Below are positions 37,801 to 47,839 of a DNA stretch of 64,000 nucleotides, in pieces. Origin of the DNA: Linnemannia elongata (Eukaryota > Mortierellomycota > Mortierellomycetes > Mortierellales > Mortierellaceae); the NCBI GenBank assembly GCA_036320915.1, contig JAXBDG010000017.1, positions 248,001 through 312,000 of the forward strand. Reading direction: 5' to 3'. Position numbers and translations under genes: made by a program. Numbering within the stretch: position 1 is the stretch's first letter; every line of letters begins with the position of its first letter. Under the pieces are notes generated by a model that had not been told where the DNA came from, did no database searches, and was given only the letters and a program-made list of their open reading frames with translations.

Positions 37801-40312
37801 TTCAACCTACATCTCCTTGAACGGTACATGCACATGAATCAACACAGAGGGTGGCAGGAGGAGTAGTCAGACAAGTTGTTCCTGCACGGCAATCGGTATG
37901 AACAATGGGAGCCTGGCCCTTCTTGCAATTGAACACCTTTGTCGACGACAGGCCGCACGACAATGGGAATGCGCCTCCACAGACCGAACCGTCTTCAGTA
38001 CACTTGCAGCCATTCTCGGAGGTCCCAGAGGCAGCACAAACAGCACGATTCAATTGTCCAGGGACACAAGCCAGGGAGGAAGAACAGGTGCTCACGAGCT
38101 CGGGAACACCAGAGGCAGAACACTTGTACACGCTATTGGGGATGAGCTTGCAGCTGAGCGGGAATTGGTCTGAGCACACCGCGACATTACCAGTGATGGC
38201 GGTGGTGCAGTTGCAGTTCGAGAAACCGCATTGAGGCTCTAGGGGGCGAGGGCGGCTTTGGGAGATAGTTCCAGGTGGGCACTGCTGAAGGACCACAGGA
38301 GGATCATTGTCACTACCGTCGCCCTGGCTGCCATCACCATCCTTGGGACAATAATAAATAACCGTCGGATCCGCATGACACTCTGGTGCCAAATCAGCAC
38401 CCGCCAAAATACCTCCACCCACGCTCTTGCAAGAACACGTCAATGGCTTTCCTTTGTCGCCGTCAGTATGACCAGGGTTCGAATCGTCGCCACCGTTGAT
38501 TATGCATGGGGAGCTCGTGGGGGTTTTTGATTTGGGTGCGATACATTTCTCGCCGGGGATGGGTGGAGATCCGGGGGTGGTGCAGGTGTAGAGGGTGTTT
38601 GCTTCGAGCTTGCAGTAGTTCGGGAATGTGCCACCAGATACCTATTGAAGTATCAAGATTGAAAAAAAATGAGGTTTCAGGTTTCTTGTGTGGCACAAGA
38701 TAATTAGCGATATCATTTCAGTCAAACAAGCAAAAACGAAAGAGATAGGGACTTACGGTTCCGGGAGAGGTGCATCGACAACTGTCAACACAGTCATTAT
38801 TCACCAACCCCTCAAAAACAACATTACCCGCAGTCATCGCCGTCGCCGATCCTGCTGTAGACCCAGCAGAAGAACACCGCCCTGACGCACAATTCTGAAT
38901 CAATACCGGTGCCTCGCCTTTGACACACCTGTACAGCGCAGTCGTCGGGATCCGACACCTCAATGGGAAGATCTCACCACACGCAGTACCGTCCACAGGG
39001 CATGTACAGTCGTTTCTGACACAGAGGGTTCCACCGGAGATGGAGACACATGTCTGATCGCTCGCGCATTCCTTGACCATGTCTGCTTTACCGCCATTGT
39101 TGAGTGAGCACTTGTAGGCGGTGTTCTTGGAGATCCCAGGGCAGTTGTCGGGGAATTGGTCAGCACAGAGTTGGTTCGAGCCTGTGCAGTCACACGTCGA
39201 GGCTCCACAAATGGGATCGGCACCATTAGAACGGGCTCGACATTGAGTACCGGGTTGGCAGATTTGGAGGAGCTCGAATTTGGAACCGGGTCCGTGCGGG
39301 CAAAAGTAGATTGCGTTGGGCTCGATGTTGCAGCGGGCGGGGATTTGGGATCCGCAGATGGGGATGATGGTGGTGGCTGATGTGCCTGGAGCACACTTGC
39401 AGGGGTCTTGTGGATCTGTCCCGTTTCCTCCACTATTATCCCCCCTAGATCCACCACAGACTTTGGCATCAATCAACCGGACCAAAGGCTTGGCTCCAAC
39501 GGCCTGGCAGTCGTAAAGCGTGGTCCTTCGGAACCGACATCCAAACATTCGGCTTCCACAGAAGTGTCCCTTGGCAATACAGAGATCCTTGTAGGGGTGG
39601 TGAGGCCGTTTTTGTGGCTGCTGGTTGCCAGGATTTTGCTCGTTATGGGGATGGTTACGACCGTCATTGTTCTTCGCCTCCAATCGACCATCAACGGCGC
39701 TCTCGTCTAAATCCTCATAATCGTCACCATCATCATCCTCTTCGCCGTCGTCGTCGTCGTCGTCGTCACTATCGTCCTCCCCATCAACCTCCTTGACATG
39801 GTCAACGGCTTCATACTCTAGGCTCTCGTCAATACTGGCTTCAGAAACAAGAGGCCGAACCAGGACACCTTGAGCCTCATTCTTGCGGGAGGGAAGGAGA
39901 GCATTAGAACAAGGAGAGCTCATAAAGACATAGTTTTGTTTGATGCGTTTGCGTGTGTTGAGCGCGTACAGCTGTCCGCCAAAGTCCTCGTCGTCTCCTT
40001 TGTTGTTGTTGTTGTCAGGGTTTGGGAAGGGCGATTCCTCGAGATGGATGTGGGATGGTAGGGATGTTGAGCGACGGCGACATCTGACCTTGTCGATGAT
40101 TTTGCCGTCGCAGACGAGATTCAGCTGTCTCGTCACTGTTCATCGTGAAGTTCATTGTGTGTTTATGATTCCAAGAGAAAATAAGGTGCAAGTTAAAACA
40201 AGCGCGTGTGAAAAAAAGAAAAAAAAAATGCGAAACAAATAAAGTGAAACTGATAAAACCAAAAAGAGACGCGTCAAAGTGAGAAACTCAATCAGACGCG
40301 GCAGAGACATCC

Positions 40313-40343
<31 letters not shown>

Positions 40344-41093
40344 AATCGTACCTAAATTTCTGGCGCGAGGTGACTTCTTACCACCTTGCCCGTGTCCGGC
40401 GCCGTGGTGCCTAAGTTTCTCGTGGTGCTTATGTCCATGCTTACGGACCTTATACTCTCCATGACGGTGCACGTAATCACCTTCCTTCTTATCATCGCGT
40501 CCGCCGGGACGTTGCCCATTGCGATCTCGATGAACAACACCCTTCTTCTTGCCATAACGTCCACGCAAATGACCGCGACCGTGGCCACGGTGGTGGCGGT
40601 GCTTGGATTTTGAGTTCCGATGAGTATTGAGAGTACCCGGTCTCTTCTTCATCCCCTTCTTGCTCTCAGCAGTGGATTCCCCTGTCATCGCCTCCCTATT
40701 GGCCCCCACTACTTCTCCCTCCAAATCATCCTTGTCCTCGACGCTCTGCTCAGGCCCTGTTGCTGGTATTGGTGCTGCAGGTTGCAGGACGATAGACCCT
40801 GCCGGCTCCGAATCAATCCAGACACCCCTTACTCCCACTCCTTCTTCCACTCCTTCCTCTTCAACTGCAGATCCGTCAAATGGGCCATCCTTGCCAATCA
40901 AGAACGAGTCCTGACCCTGAACATTGTTGATATGGTTGTTGCCTTGACCCACGCTAGAATCGGCATGAACGAACCCAATTGTTGCTGTTGTTGACGAGAT
41001 AACACAAAGACATGCTACTATGCTCACAATACCCACTACAACGGCTGTCGTCGTCGTCGTTGTCATCGTCGATCGCAGTGTGAACACCCTCAT
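21163..41093 (-). CDS. Giant secreted cysteine-repeat protein, about 5,800 residues
   Basis: Exons in gene order, all complement: 40352-41093, 38757-40135, 37811-38641, 36081-37712, 34506-35972, 33666-34415, 32999-33559, 32344-32901, 31698-32255, 31048-31605, 30402-30959, 29757-30314, 29088-29651, 28437-28994, 27791-28348, 27473-27685 with 27093-27363 (damaged), 26436-26993, 25780-26343, 25120-25680, 24408-25019, 23728-24285, 22935-23615, 22046-22829, 21163-21941. Internal junctions are phase 0 except the first and last (phase 1). Exon 1 has a signal peptide (about residues 1-44) and a basic His/Lys/Arg/Gly-rich region. Exon 2 starts with an acidic run (EDDSDDDDDDDGEEDDD). Then come about 78 copies of an 8-Cys unit: xCGxxFxxxC, (L/V)YxC, LP, C, C, C, then CxC. 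Exons 23-24 encode a hydrophobic Ala/Leu/Thr-rich domain with few Cys. No GPI signal or terminal TM segment is seen (the protein ends in ERILSEV), so it is probably secreted. I do not recognise the family. That this is one gene rather than several is inferred from unbroken phase and the lack of any internal signal peptide or promoter-sized gap. Confidence 0.8.
23728..33559 (-). repeat. Tandem exon array: 15 three-unit cysteine modules
   Basis: Exons 7-21 of the giant gene each encode one module of about 186 residues with about 24 Cys. Nine are exactly 558 nt (exons 8-12, 14, 15, 17, 21); the others are 561, 564 or 612 nt. Exon starts are spaced 645-734 bp apart, mostly 645-665, and introns are 87-122 nt. 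Every exon opens with [V/I]-C (GTN or ATN, then TGY) and closes with a VP-like pair just before a GTAAGT-like donor. All are phase 0 at both ends. Within each exon three unit types follow in order. Type A has GDVPTVKE, then DPCAC. Type B has YTC, KALPVKK, then DCICKDD. Type C has HCGSTF, LYKC, KDCG-GTCSANVV, then DQCACKEA. The A-B and B-C borders have no introns. Confidence 0.9.
27093..27685 (-). other. Damaged module 16 of the giant gene
   Basis: The module begins normally (27473-27685, type A unit to GCGYE). Then a GTAAGC donor with an immediate in-frame TAA interrupts the type B unit, exactly where the other modules continue with KDSVYTC. The B unit resumes in frame near ENGICL at about 27363 if a 109-nt intron with a GAG acceptor is assumed, which would drop about 24 residues including two Cys. 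The type C unit then reads CGSTFF and stops. Eight A on the + strand (27270-27277) put a TAA in frame, and one base fewer would continue into NGCHLQAG. So there is one internal lesion plus one 1-base frameshift. The frameshift may be a homopolymer sequencing error, while the B-unit disruption cannot be. Confidence 0.7.
34506..40135 (-). repeat. N-terminal cysteine-unit region with 4- and 8-unit exons
   Basis: Exons 2 and 3 hold four units each, exons 4 and 5 eight each, and exon 6 (33666-34415, just outside this span) four. These units are more diverged than those of the 3-unit array. They read VCG-FP-C or ICG-FP-C, with Tyr-x-Cys and often CxCTG or CKCT linkers. The all-multiples-of-four layout contrasts with the three-unit exons downstream. 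Exon 22 (22935-23615), after the array, again has four. Confidence 0.75.
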
Positions 41094-43052
41094 CGTTCCT
41101 CTATTTCCTTTTCAAACGCTGTCAAAATGTAAGTTTGGCAGTACGAGAAAAGGTATCCGATCACCACTTCTTGTTTAGCCCCGTCCTTATTGCACTTGTC
41201 GAAAAACTGTCGGTTATTCTCTTCCAGATTTGCCTGTCGCTGAGATCCTGGTGAGTAGATATTGTTGGCTGATGTTGGTTTTCTTTGGCGAACGAAGAAA
41301 ATGAAGAGAAGAAGAAAGCAAAGAGAACAAAAACAGAAAAAAAAATAGAAAAGAAAAAGAAAAAGAAAAAGAAAGGGGAACCACCCTGAACAAGCAACAG
41401 GTACAAACGAGCCAATCCCGTTAACTTCTACACCTCCAAGGAAAAAAAGGAGTGCTCCAAAGCAATGACAGTAAGTATTACAAAAAGGAACAGGATAAAA
41501 CGAAAAGGTAGACATATTCCCCCCATTCGCTTTACTCGCTTCAGCAACACAAGGGAGGGGTGAGAGTTTTTTTCTAGTTTTATCAAAGGCTGCATATTTT
41601 TTTTTAATTCCGCACTATCGCCAGCTCACAATGTACTTTATACATGATTGATTATTTGTTTTGTATTGTTTCCTTTGGCATGGGAACAAATAAAGGAGGA
41701 AAGTCAGCAAAGAAGTTGAAGGGGTTGAAAAGAGCGTTGTATCGGCGGACGAGAAAGTTGAAAGGGGGCTTGGAAAAATGAACTTTTGCAAGCACAAAGA
41801 AAAGGAAAAAGGGGTTCGATGAAGGAGGAAGAGGAGGAGCAGAAAAAGAAGAGGGGGTTTGGGACGGGGGGAGAGTTGAAAACAAACACGATGGAGATGT
41901 ATGGATGAGCTTCGAGACTTCAGAAAACTGTTTAGGGAAGAGGAGGCATGGATGGATAGTCAATCCAATGCCAAAGCAATGCTGTTTGAATCTGATCGAG
42001 AGTCCAGATTTTCTCGCAATCCGGCAGATCGGGATTTTTCTTAGACTTTACCTTCCTCCTCTTTCAAACCCTTGTCGTCTCCCTTTTCGCGATTCCTCTG
42101 TCGTCCCTTTCGCTCTTTTCCTTTTCCCTTTGTCTTTCCTTTCTTCCTTCCTTCCAGGAGATTGATCTTCCTTAATCTCTATGGAAATCCAACAAAGTAC
42201 AACGTGTATCGTTGCTTCCTGTTGCTTTGCGAAAATAGCATCTATTACTGACTCTCCCGGAATGGATAGGAAAACGAAGGGAAGAGTGGGAAGAGTGGGC
42301 AAGAGCAACAATAGTTCGAGGGGTGAAAAACACAACAAACAGATACGAAACGAGTGGTAGTAAAAAAAAGGAAACGACGCGTCTCCTTTTGTGCCTTAAA
42401 AATAGTCTCAATAGGACTGTGATTGCTCGCCGTTTTAGCTTCGTTTGCTCCATAATACCAGACAAAAGTAACACGGGCCTGAAGGACGAACGGCCTGGTC
42501 TTCGGGTTCTTTCGATGATTATCCGTCTTTGACACCCTGTTTTTGTTATGTAGACTAGGAACTGAACGGGAAGATAGGCATCGCGATAGAATATGCTTCT
42601 TTCGTAGAGATAACGAGGTAGAGACAGGAAGACAGTTGTAGCAGGGAAGCAGTTAGGAACCGGGAAAGCAATGCCCACGTTAACAAACATACAATGTAAC
42701 TCTCACCCATTTTCCGTTTTGCATGCACCTCGCAGACAACCCTCAATTTTTTTTGCTCAACCATCCGAAGAAAAAAATCTTTCATTTCTTGCTAGAAAAT
42801 AAGAAGCTCAAAAACATTTTTCTGAGAGAAAATGGACTGAAAGAAATATATTCATTTGTTCAATGCACTGCGATGGCTAAAATACAAGACTATTGACAGA
42901 GTATGGGGGATAGGTTGTGATTGGGAGAGATACGGAGAAATAGAAAGATGGATAGATTTGCTATGATAGAAAGTAGTAACAATGCTGACCAGGATGGATG
43001 TCACTGACCGCATTAGCAGCAAAGGGATGAAGGGGTGCAGCAAGATGGTAAT
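41094..43052. other. Upstream region of the giant gene
   Basis: Two kb between the giant gene start and the 3' end of the MARVEL gene, both on minus. A GAAAAA-repeat patch lies at about 41340-41375 and CTTCC runs at about 42140-42155. ORFs such as 42172-42690 minus have no domain-like features. It should contain the giant-gene promoter, but I cannot point to a clear TATA box. Confidence 0.45.
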
Positions 43053-44090
43053 TTAGTAACCTCCAAAGGTTGGTTGTTGCTGGCTCCACGACTGCTGCTG
43101 TTGCTGCTGCTGCTGTTGTTGGTATTGGAATTGCTGTTGTTGTTGCTGTTGCAACTGCTCACGCTCGTTCTCCTCACGCGGCTGGTTGTGGACTTTGAAC
43201 TGTTCTCCCTTCAAAAAGGCCAGGTGAGCATTGGTGTTACTGCTTGGGCGGGCTGGGCTGTTGTTGCTGCTCATACCTGCACCTGCACCTGCACCATACG
43301 GCGAATAATAGGGTGCGGGCGAAGACACGGCTGTAGGGAGAGCAGTGGGCATGGCAGAGGTGTAAGGGTCCCTGTAGACCCTGTCGGAAAAGCGCCCATC
43401 GCTCAAGTCGATTGTTGTCGTTGCTGCACTGTTGTTCGCTGTCGAGGTTGCCTCTGTTCCTGTTGCTGCTGCTTCCTCGTGTTCTCCTGCTCCTTTAAGT
43501 CGCTTGGCTTCCTCGTCCTCCTTCTCGGCCCGGCGGTACTGGGACAAGGTAGTTGTCAGTTTATAATGTCCACCGACCTGGTTCTTGCGGTTCTTCCTGT
43601 TCCTCCAGGACGACTTGGCCGAAAAGACCGAGAGCATGATGGCGGTTGCAATAAAGAACAGGGCCGAGACAATACAAAACGCCGTCGAGGCAAACATAGC
43701 CTGACAAGCGCGGATATAGTTGGCGTCCGAGGTATCCTTCCCGTCAGGCAAGACCTTGCAAGACACGTTAGACATTCCGTTAGGTGGCCGGATGATTCCT
43801 CCGACAGCAGCGAGAATCCAGAGAGCGATGGCCAAGAAGATCCAGGTGGATTCAAGGAAGGCACGCATGGTCTTTCCAGACTTTTGGCGGAAAATGAGAA
43901 TGAGGGTGATAAGGGAGGAGAGGCAGGCAAAGGCCAAGGTGCCGATTGCGATAGGGGAGAGCGGCTGAGCATCGGGCGACTTTGGGTAGGAGGAGACGTA
44001 GAGGCCAACGCAGACGGCGACGATTATGTTGGCGAAGAAGGTGCCGATCTGGACGAGGAAGAGGGAGATGGAAGTTGGCATGAGCGCCAT
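43053..44090 (-). CDS. MARVEL-type four-TM membrane protein with polyGln tail
   Basis: Single ORF of 345 residues. Four hydrophobic segments lie at about residues 8-32, 45-67, 80-103 and 130-153, with a Cys-containing loop between TM3 and TM4 (SNVSCK, then IRACQAM). This is the layout of fungal MARVEL-domain proteins of cortical membrane domains. The cytosolic tail is basic just after TM4 (SSWRNRKNRKNQ). It then turns Ala/Thr/Ser-rich and ends in long Gln runs. A 39-nt piece at 43539-43577 starts with GT, ends with CAG, contains a CTGAC branch-like motif and is a multiple of three. It could be a tiny intron and would give 332 residues. The start is the first ATG, giving a hydrophobic N-terminus. 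Family call from topology only. Confidence 0.72.
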   Translation of the reverse strand: MALMPTSISLFLVQIGTFFANIIVAVCVGLYVSSYPKSPDAQPLSPIAIGTLAFACLSSLITLILIFRQKSGKTMRAFLESTWIFLAIALWILAAVGGIIRPPNGMSNVSCKVLPDGKDTSDANYIRACQAMFASTAFCIVSALFFIATAIMLSVFSAKSSWRNRKNRKNQVGGHYKLTTTLSQYRRAEKEDEEAKRLKGAGEHEEAAATGTEATSTANNSAATTTIDLSDGRFSDRVYRDPYTSAMPTALPTAVSSPAPYYSPYGAGAGAGMSSNNSPARPSSNTNAHLAFLKGEQFKVHNQPREENEREQLQQQQQQQFQYQQQQQQQQQQSWSQQQPTFGGY

Positions 44091-44650
44091 GGTTGATTAC
44101 TTGTGTGCTTTGATGAGAGAGAAGGAAAGGAAAGGGGGGAGGGTGAAGGTGATGAGAAAAGAACAAAAAAGAAAACAAAGAAAAAAAAAAAGAAAAAAGA
44201 AGGTTGTGGTGGGGAAGGGATTGGGAAGGGTGTGTGAGCAGTATGCGAGAGGAGGGTTTGGTCGGGGTGAGCGTGCGTGTGATAAGCAGCGACAGTGAGT
44301 TGAAGAAGAAATAGGGTTGGAAAGAAGGTGGCCATGACATGACGCTGCTTTTGGAGGAACGAACGGGAAAAGGAGAAGGGAAAAGGAGGGTGAGGGAGAG
44401 AGACAAAAATAGAACTTCTATCCTTATGCCATACCATGATGCCATGCTCCAAACAGACTAGCATACACAATAGTGTATGGGAAAGGTGGTCATAGCCAAG
44501 CATCGCCATTCTCCATCATCATCTTGGCCTTTCCTTTCTTCTTTCCCTCTCACTCTTGTCCTCCCTCCTGCAAAGAAAAGGGACTCAGCCACAGCCCAAA
44601 ACAGCAAAAAAAAAAGTCCCGTTGAAGTGCCTATCCTTGACTGTGCATTT
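44091..44650. other. Leader of the MARVEL gene and gap
   Basis: Purine-rich on +, so a pyrimidine-rich leader for the minus-strand MARVEL gene. Nothing else seen up to the gene remnant. Confidence 0.45.
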
Positions 44651-45255
44651 TTATTTACTCCACATGTTCCTGGGGGACGCCGAATTGTTATCGCCGACGT
44701 CGATAACGACCTGCTGAACATCTCTGGGGTCCTTTGGGAGTTCTGAGGGTGCTGGCATCTTGTCAGTCCCTTTTGTAGGGTATCCAATGATCTTGCTGAT
44801 GTAGACGTTGTCGGTGCATTACTTGTGAAAAGTCTTTCCATAGCCTTCAATTTTAGGTGCCGAGATTGTGCTGAGTGCGTCATTCCAATCCCTCTCCAAG
44901 AAGTTAACAATCCTTGATGCAGCATCAATCTGGACGAAGAAAGGGATCAACCGAGCACCGTCGATCAGAAGAAAACCAAGTCTGGTCCCGATAGATTGGA
45001 CTTGGTGAAGAAAAATGGCGCGACAGGCAGTTCCACCTCCTCATCGTCGACTGTCGAAGTCTGGGATCGTTGGCGTGATCGAGATTGGGGAAGGACAGGA
45101 GCAGCATCGGCGAGGGCCTTACCGCTGCGTAAGTTCATATGAGGCTTGTTGAGCATGGTGATGAGGAGGAAGAAGTGTGAGAATGGACTATCGTTGTTTT
45201 CATCAGTCAGCCAAAGGGCACTAAAAGACAAGCCTGTGCGAAAAAAATACGTCAA
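44651..45255 (-). pseudogene. Broken remnant of a crinkler/RHS-like gene
   Basis: Reading minus from 45255, one frame gives 96 codons with a Ser/Arg linker, then an acidic DDEEVELP piece, ending at SGPDLVFF and a stop at 44965-44967. From about 44985 the next frame continues the sense with a GFLLIDGARLIPFFVQIDAA-type stretch and a KIEGYGK piece. It meets an in-frame TAA at 44819-44821, then stays open through YISKIIGYP and a DVQQVVIDVGDNN block to a final TAA at 44651-44653. One frameshift plus one nonsense codon in otherwise coding-like sequence indicates decay. From memory, SGPDLVFF, FVQ, IYIS and PSELPKD-type blocks occur at the C-terminal ends of crinkler/RHS-like proteins abundant in Mortierellaceae. 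The family name is uncertain, the pseudogene status likely. The upstream part of the gene is missing. Confidence 0.55.
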
Positions 45256-45634
45256 AATTCATGTATTTTTCCACGCGCGACTTTAGAAGGCTAACTCGAG
45301 TTTGTATTCGTATTCTGGAGGGTCCTGAAATAAGGTTCGCCACTGCCCCTTATGATCAACAGCTACAAGACCGACTTAACGAGTAGCCAACTTTTGTGAA
45401 TCATCACCCTCTCTCTTTCCTCTCATTCTCATCCCCTCCCTTTCACTCTCTCATTCATAGAACACTCCACTTCATCTACCCACTTCCTTCCTCCCTGACC
45501 GTCAACACATTCATCACGGTCAGCCTTTTTTTTTTTCTTTTTTCTCTTTCACTCCCTCATCTCAGATTCATTCGTTTCCCTTACGTCCACTACTTCCCTT
45601 CTTCCCCACTTCCTTCCTCCCTATCCTTTCCATC
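45256..45634. other. F-box gene promoter and leader
   Basis: CT-rich leader immediately before the ATG (CCTTCC and CTCTC runs). No other feature. Confidence 0.5.
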
Positions 45635-47683
45635 ATGTCGACGATATTCGACATCCCCGAGCTGACAATCATAATCGGCCCATACCTTTCAACCCACGAC
45701 CTAGCCCAATGTATCCGCGTCAACAAGGCCTGGCACACTCTCTTCACCCCTCTCCTCTGGCACTCCCTCCCACCGCCACCACCCTCTCGCCTGCCAACAC
45801 CAACTCGACGCTATTTTTTCGGGTGGGATGATCTTCGCGTTCTGCTACAAGAGGATTATCTTCTCTGGAAACAACAACAACAGCAGGAGCTCTCAGGGCT
45901 GAGCAAGGACGACTACAAGGAGGAGCAGAAGAAGAACTCACAGCCGTATCGGTCAACCAGATCGTCATCGTCATCGTCGTCATCGTCGCTGCTGTCAAAG
46001 TACGGCCCCTTCATCCAGAAGGTGACACTGGAGCCTACGTTCTTAAAACCAAGAAACCCAAAAACATTTCCATGGTTCATCATCCCCCGCTCTCGAGCAG
46101 AATTACATAGTATTCGGCCCCCCTACGAGCTGCCGACAGATCTCGCACTCTCGGAACCCATCGCACGTTCACTTCCGGAACCGACACCCGAGGAACTATT
46201 TATTCATTTACTCAAGCATTGCCCTAACCTGCGCTTTCTTGAGCTTAATGGATGGAGTCCTGACAAGGATCATGCAGAGTTCTGGAGGGTAATTGCGCAT
46301 GATGTGGTGCCCCGACTGGAGGCGCTTGAGGTGGGGGGTCTTTTTAGGGCTGTGTGGGATGGCTTGGCGATGGTTTCTTGTTGTTCTCCGAGGATGCGCC
46401 AATTGAGGCTTCCTGAGTTTGATAAGGGTGTTTGGCAGGATGTGGTGGGAGCGAGTGGGGGTGCTGGAGACGGGGCAGGAGGAGGAGGAGGAAGACAGGA
46501 GAACATGTCGGCGTGGTCCATGTTCATGAAAAACGTGTGCATTAACCTTGAAAGCCTTCAGATCGATATCGTTGATCAAGGGTGGATGCAAGCCTTGAGT
46601 AGAGCGACCCCACATGTCAGAAGTCTGCACATTCAACATATCTACAACAGAGACTGGCGTATCCTCATCCACTCTCTCCAAACCGGCCGCCTTCCTCACT
46701 TGGACAGCATCCACATCAACCTTGAACGTGGATACGACAAGGACAACCGAATCGCAGACGGAGAAGTCGCAGAATTAATCAATGCAGGTCAAGCGGGCTG
46801 GCGAACGATTCATATTACGAGGTTGGGTCCTCTTTCTGTTGAGGCTTTGATCCAGCAGGGTCATTGTGCGAGTATTGAACATATTGAGGCGGTCGAGACT
46901 GGGGGGGTTACTAGTGACCAGTTGCGGCGGTTGTTGTCGTCTAGTCCGAGACTCCATACCTTTATCATATTGGAGAATGAGGGGCAGATTATACCGAGTG
47001 TGTCACACTTCTTGGTGGATGACTTTATTGACCTGGATCTGGATTTGAACCTGGACGACGACAACGACACTAAAAGCGGTGGCGGTGGTGGCGGTGGTGG
47101 CGGTGGTGGTAGTGGTTGTAGGAGGTCTTTGAAGCCGTGGGCATGCGAGTCCACTCTCCGGGTATTCTCCGCCAAGATCCTAGGGATCCCACGCCCAGAC
47201 ATCACAGTCTCATATTACAACACTCCCATCCCCGAAGACGCGACCATCCAAGAGACCTACCCAGGCCAAGGTCTCGATCTGCAACAACGCGTCTACGAGC
47301 GTCTTGCCCGGTTCAGTCAGCTGGAAGCTCTAGAACTCGGTCACGATGACCGTGACTTGGGCGGGAAATACAAGTACGTCCAGGACGCCGCAGGAAACGT
47401 AATCCACGATGATCGAGACGAGTATCAATATTCGTGTGTGGACATGAACCTCGGTAGTGGATTAAGGGTTCTGGTGGGGTTGAAGCAGTTGAAGAGGTTG
47501 AATGTGACAAGGATGGCGACAAGGATTGGGGTTGGGGAAGTTGGATGGATGGTGGAGAATTGGTCGAGGTTGGAGGAGTTGCATGGGTTGAATGTTGAGC
47601 AGGAGGAGGTAGCGGCTCATGAGTGGGTGAATGAAATGTGTCCTAGTAACCTGTCGCATCCTTTCAAGTTCTCGTGGAATTGA
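45635..47683 (+). CDS. F-box protein with leucine-rich C-terminal region
   Basis: Single exon, 682 residues. The N-terminus (about residues 1-48) is an F-box: DIPELTIIIGPYLSTHDLAQ, then CIRVNKAWHTLFTPLLWHSL. It would bind Skp1 in an SCF ubiquitin ligase. The remainder shows irregular Leu-rich repeats (LRFLELNG, LESLQIDIV, VRSLHIQHI, LEALELG, LKRLNVTRM), the usual substrate-recognition part of this fungal F-box type. Low-complexity inserts are present: a Ser run near residue 110, a Gly-rich stretch near 285 and a 10-Gly run after an acidic LDLDLNLDDD piece near 480. No intron needed. The substrate is unknown, and such F-box genes are highly expanded in early-diverging fungi. Confidence 0.88.
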   Translation: MSTIFDIPELTIIIGPYLSTHDLAQCIRVNKAWHTLFTPLLWHSLPPPPPSRLPTPTRRYFFGWDDLRVLLQEDYLLWKQQQQQELSGLSKDDYKEEQKKNSQPYRSTRSSSSSSSSSLLSKYGPFIQKVTLEPTFLKPRNPKTFPWFIIPRSRAELHSIRPPYELPTDLALSEPIARSLPEPTPEELFIHLLKHCPNLRFLELNGWSPDKDHAEFWRVIAHDVVPRLEALEVGGLFRAVWDGLAMVSCCSPRMRQLRLPEFDKGVWQDVVGASGGAGDGAGGGGGRQENMSAWSMFMKNVCINLESLQIDIVDQGWMQALSRATPHVRSLHIQHIYNRDWRILIHSLQTGRLPHLDSIHINLERGYDKDNRIADGEVAELINAGQAGWRTIHITRLGPLSVEALIQQGHCASIEHIEAVETGGVTSDQLRRLLSSSPRLHTFIILENEGQIIPSVSHFLVDDFIDLDLDLNLDDDNDTKSGGGGGGGGGGGSGCRRSLKPWACESTLRVFSAKILGIPRPDITVSYYNTPIPEDATIQETYPGQGLDLQQRVYERLARFSQLEALELGHDDRDLGGKYKYVQDAAGNVIHDDRDEYQYSCVDMNLGSGLRVLVGLKQLKRLNVTRMATRIGVGEVGWMVENWSRLEELHGLNVEQEEVAAHEWVNEMCPSNLSHPFKFSWN

Positions 47684-47839
47684 CTTGGTCAAACAAAAAA
47701 TGAACATCTGGTTGCCTAAAATGGTGGTGATGTGATTAGATGAGGCGGCGGTAAAATGGGAGGTAATTAGATGGATACGATAGTAAATGATCTAGGAAAC
47801 TATTACAACTGACAAGAGTACTGTGACATAGCGACTCTG

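Noticed and set aside
38455..38500. GGTTCGAATC motif resembling a tRNA T-loop
   Set aside because: It lies inside coding sequence of the giant gene (around a SNPGH segment), and no acceptor, D or anticodon stems can be formed around it.
21163..41093. Splitting the giant gene into several adjacent cysteine-rich genes
   Set aside because: No internal signal peptides, starts, terminator-like gaps or promoter-sized spaces. All introns are about 90-220 nt and phases are continuous apart from the damaged module.
42172..42690. Minus-strand ORF of 172 codons upstream of the giant gene
   Set aside because: Random composition, no homologous-looking motifs, no splice context.
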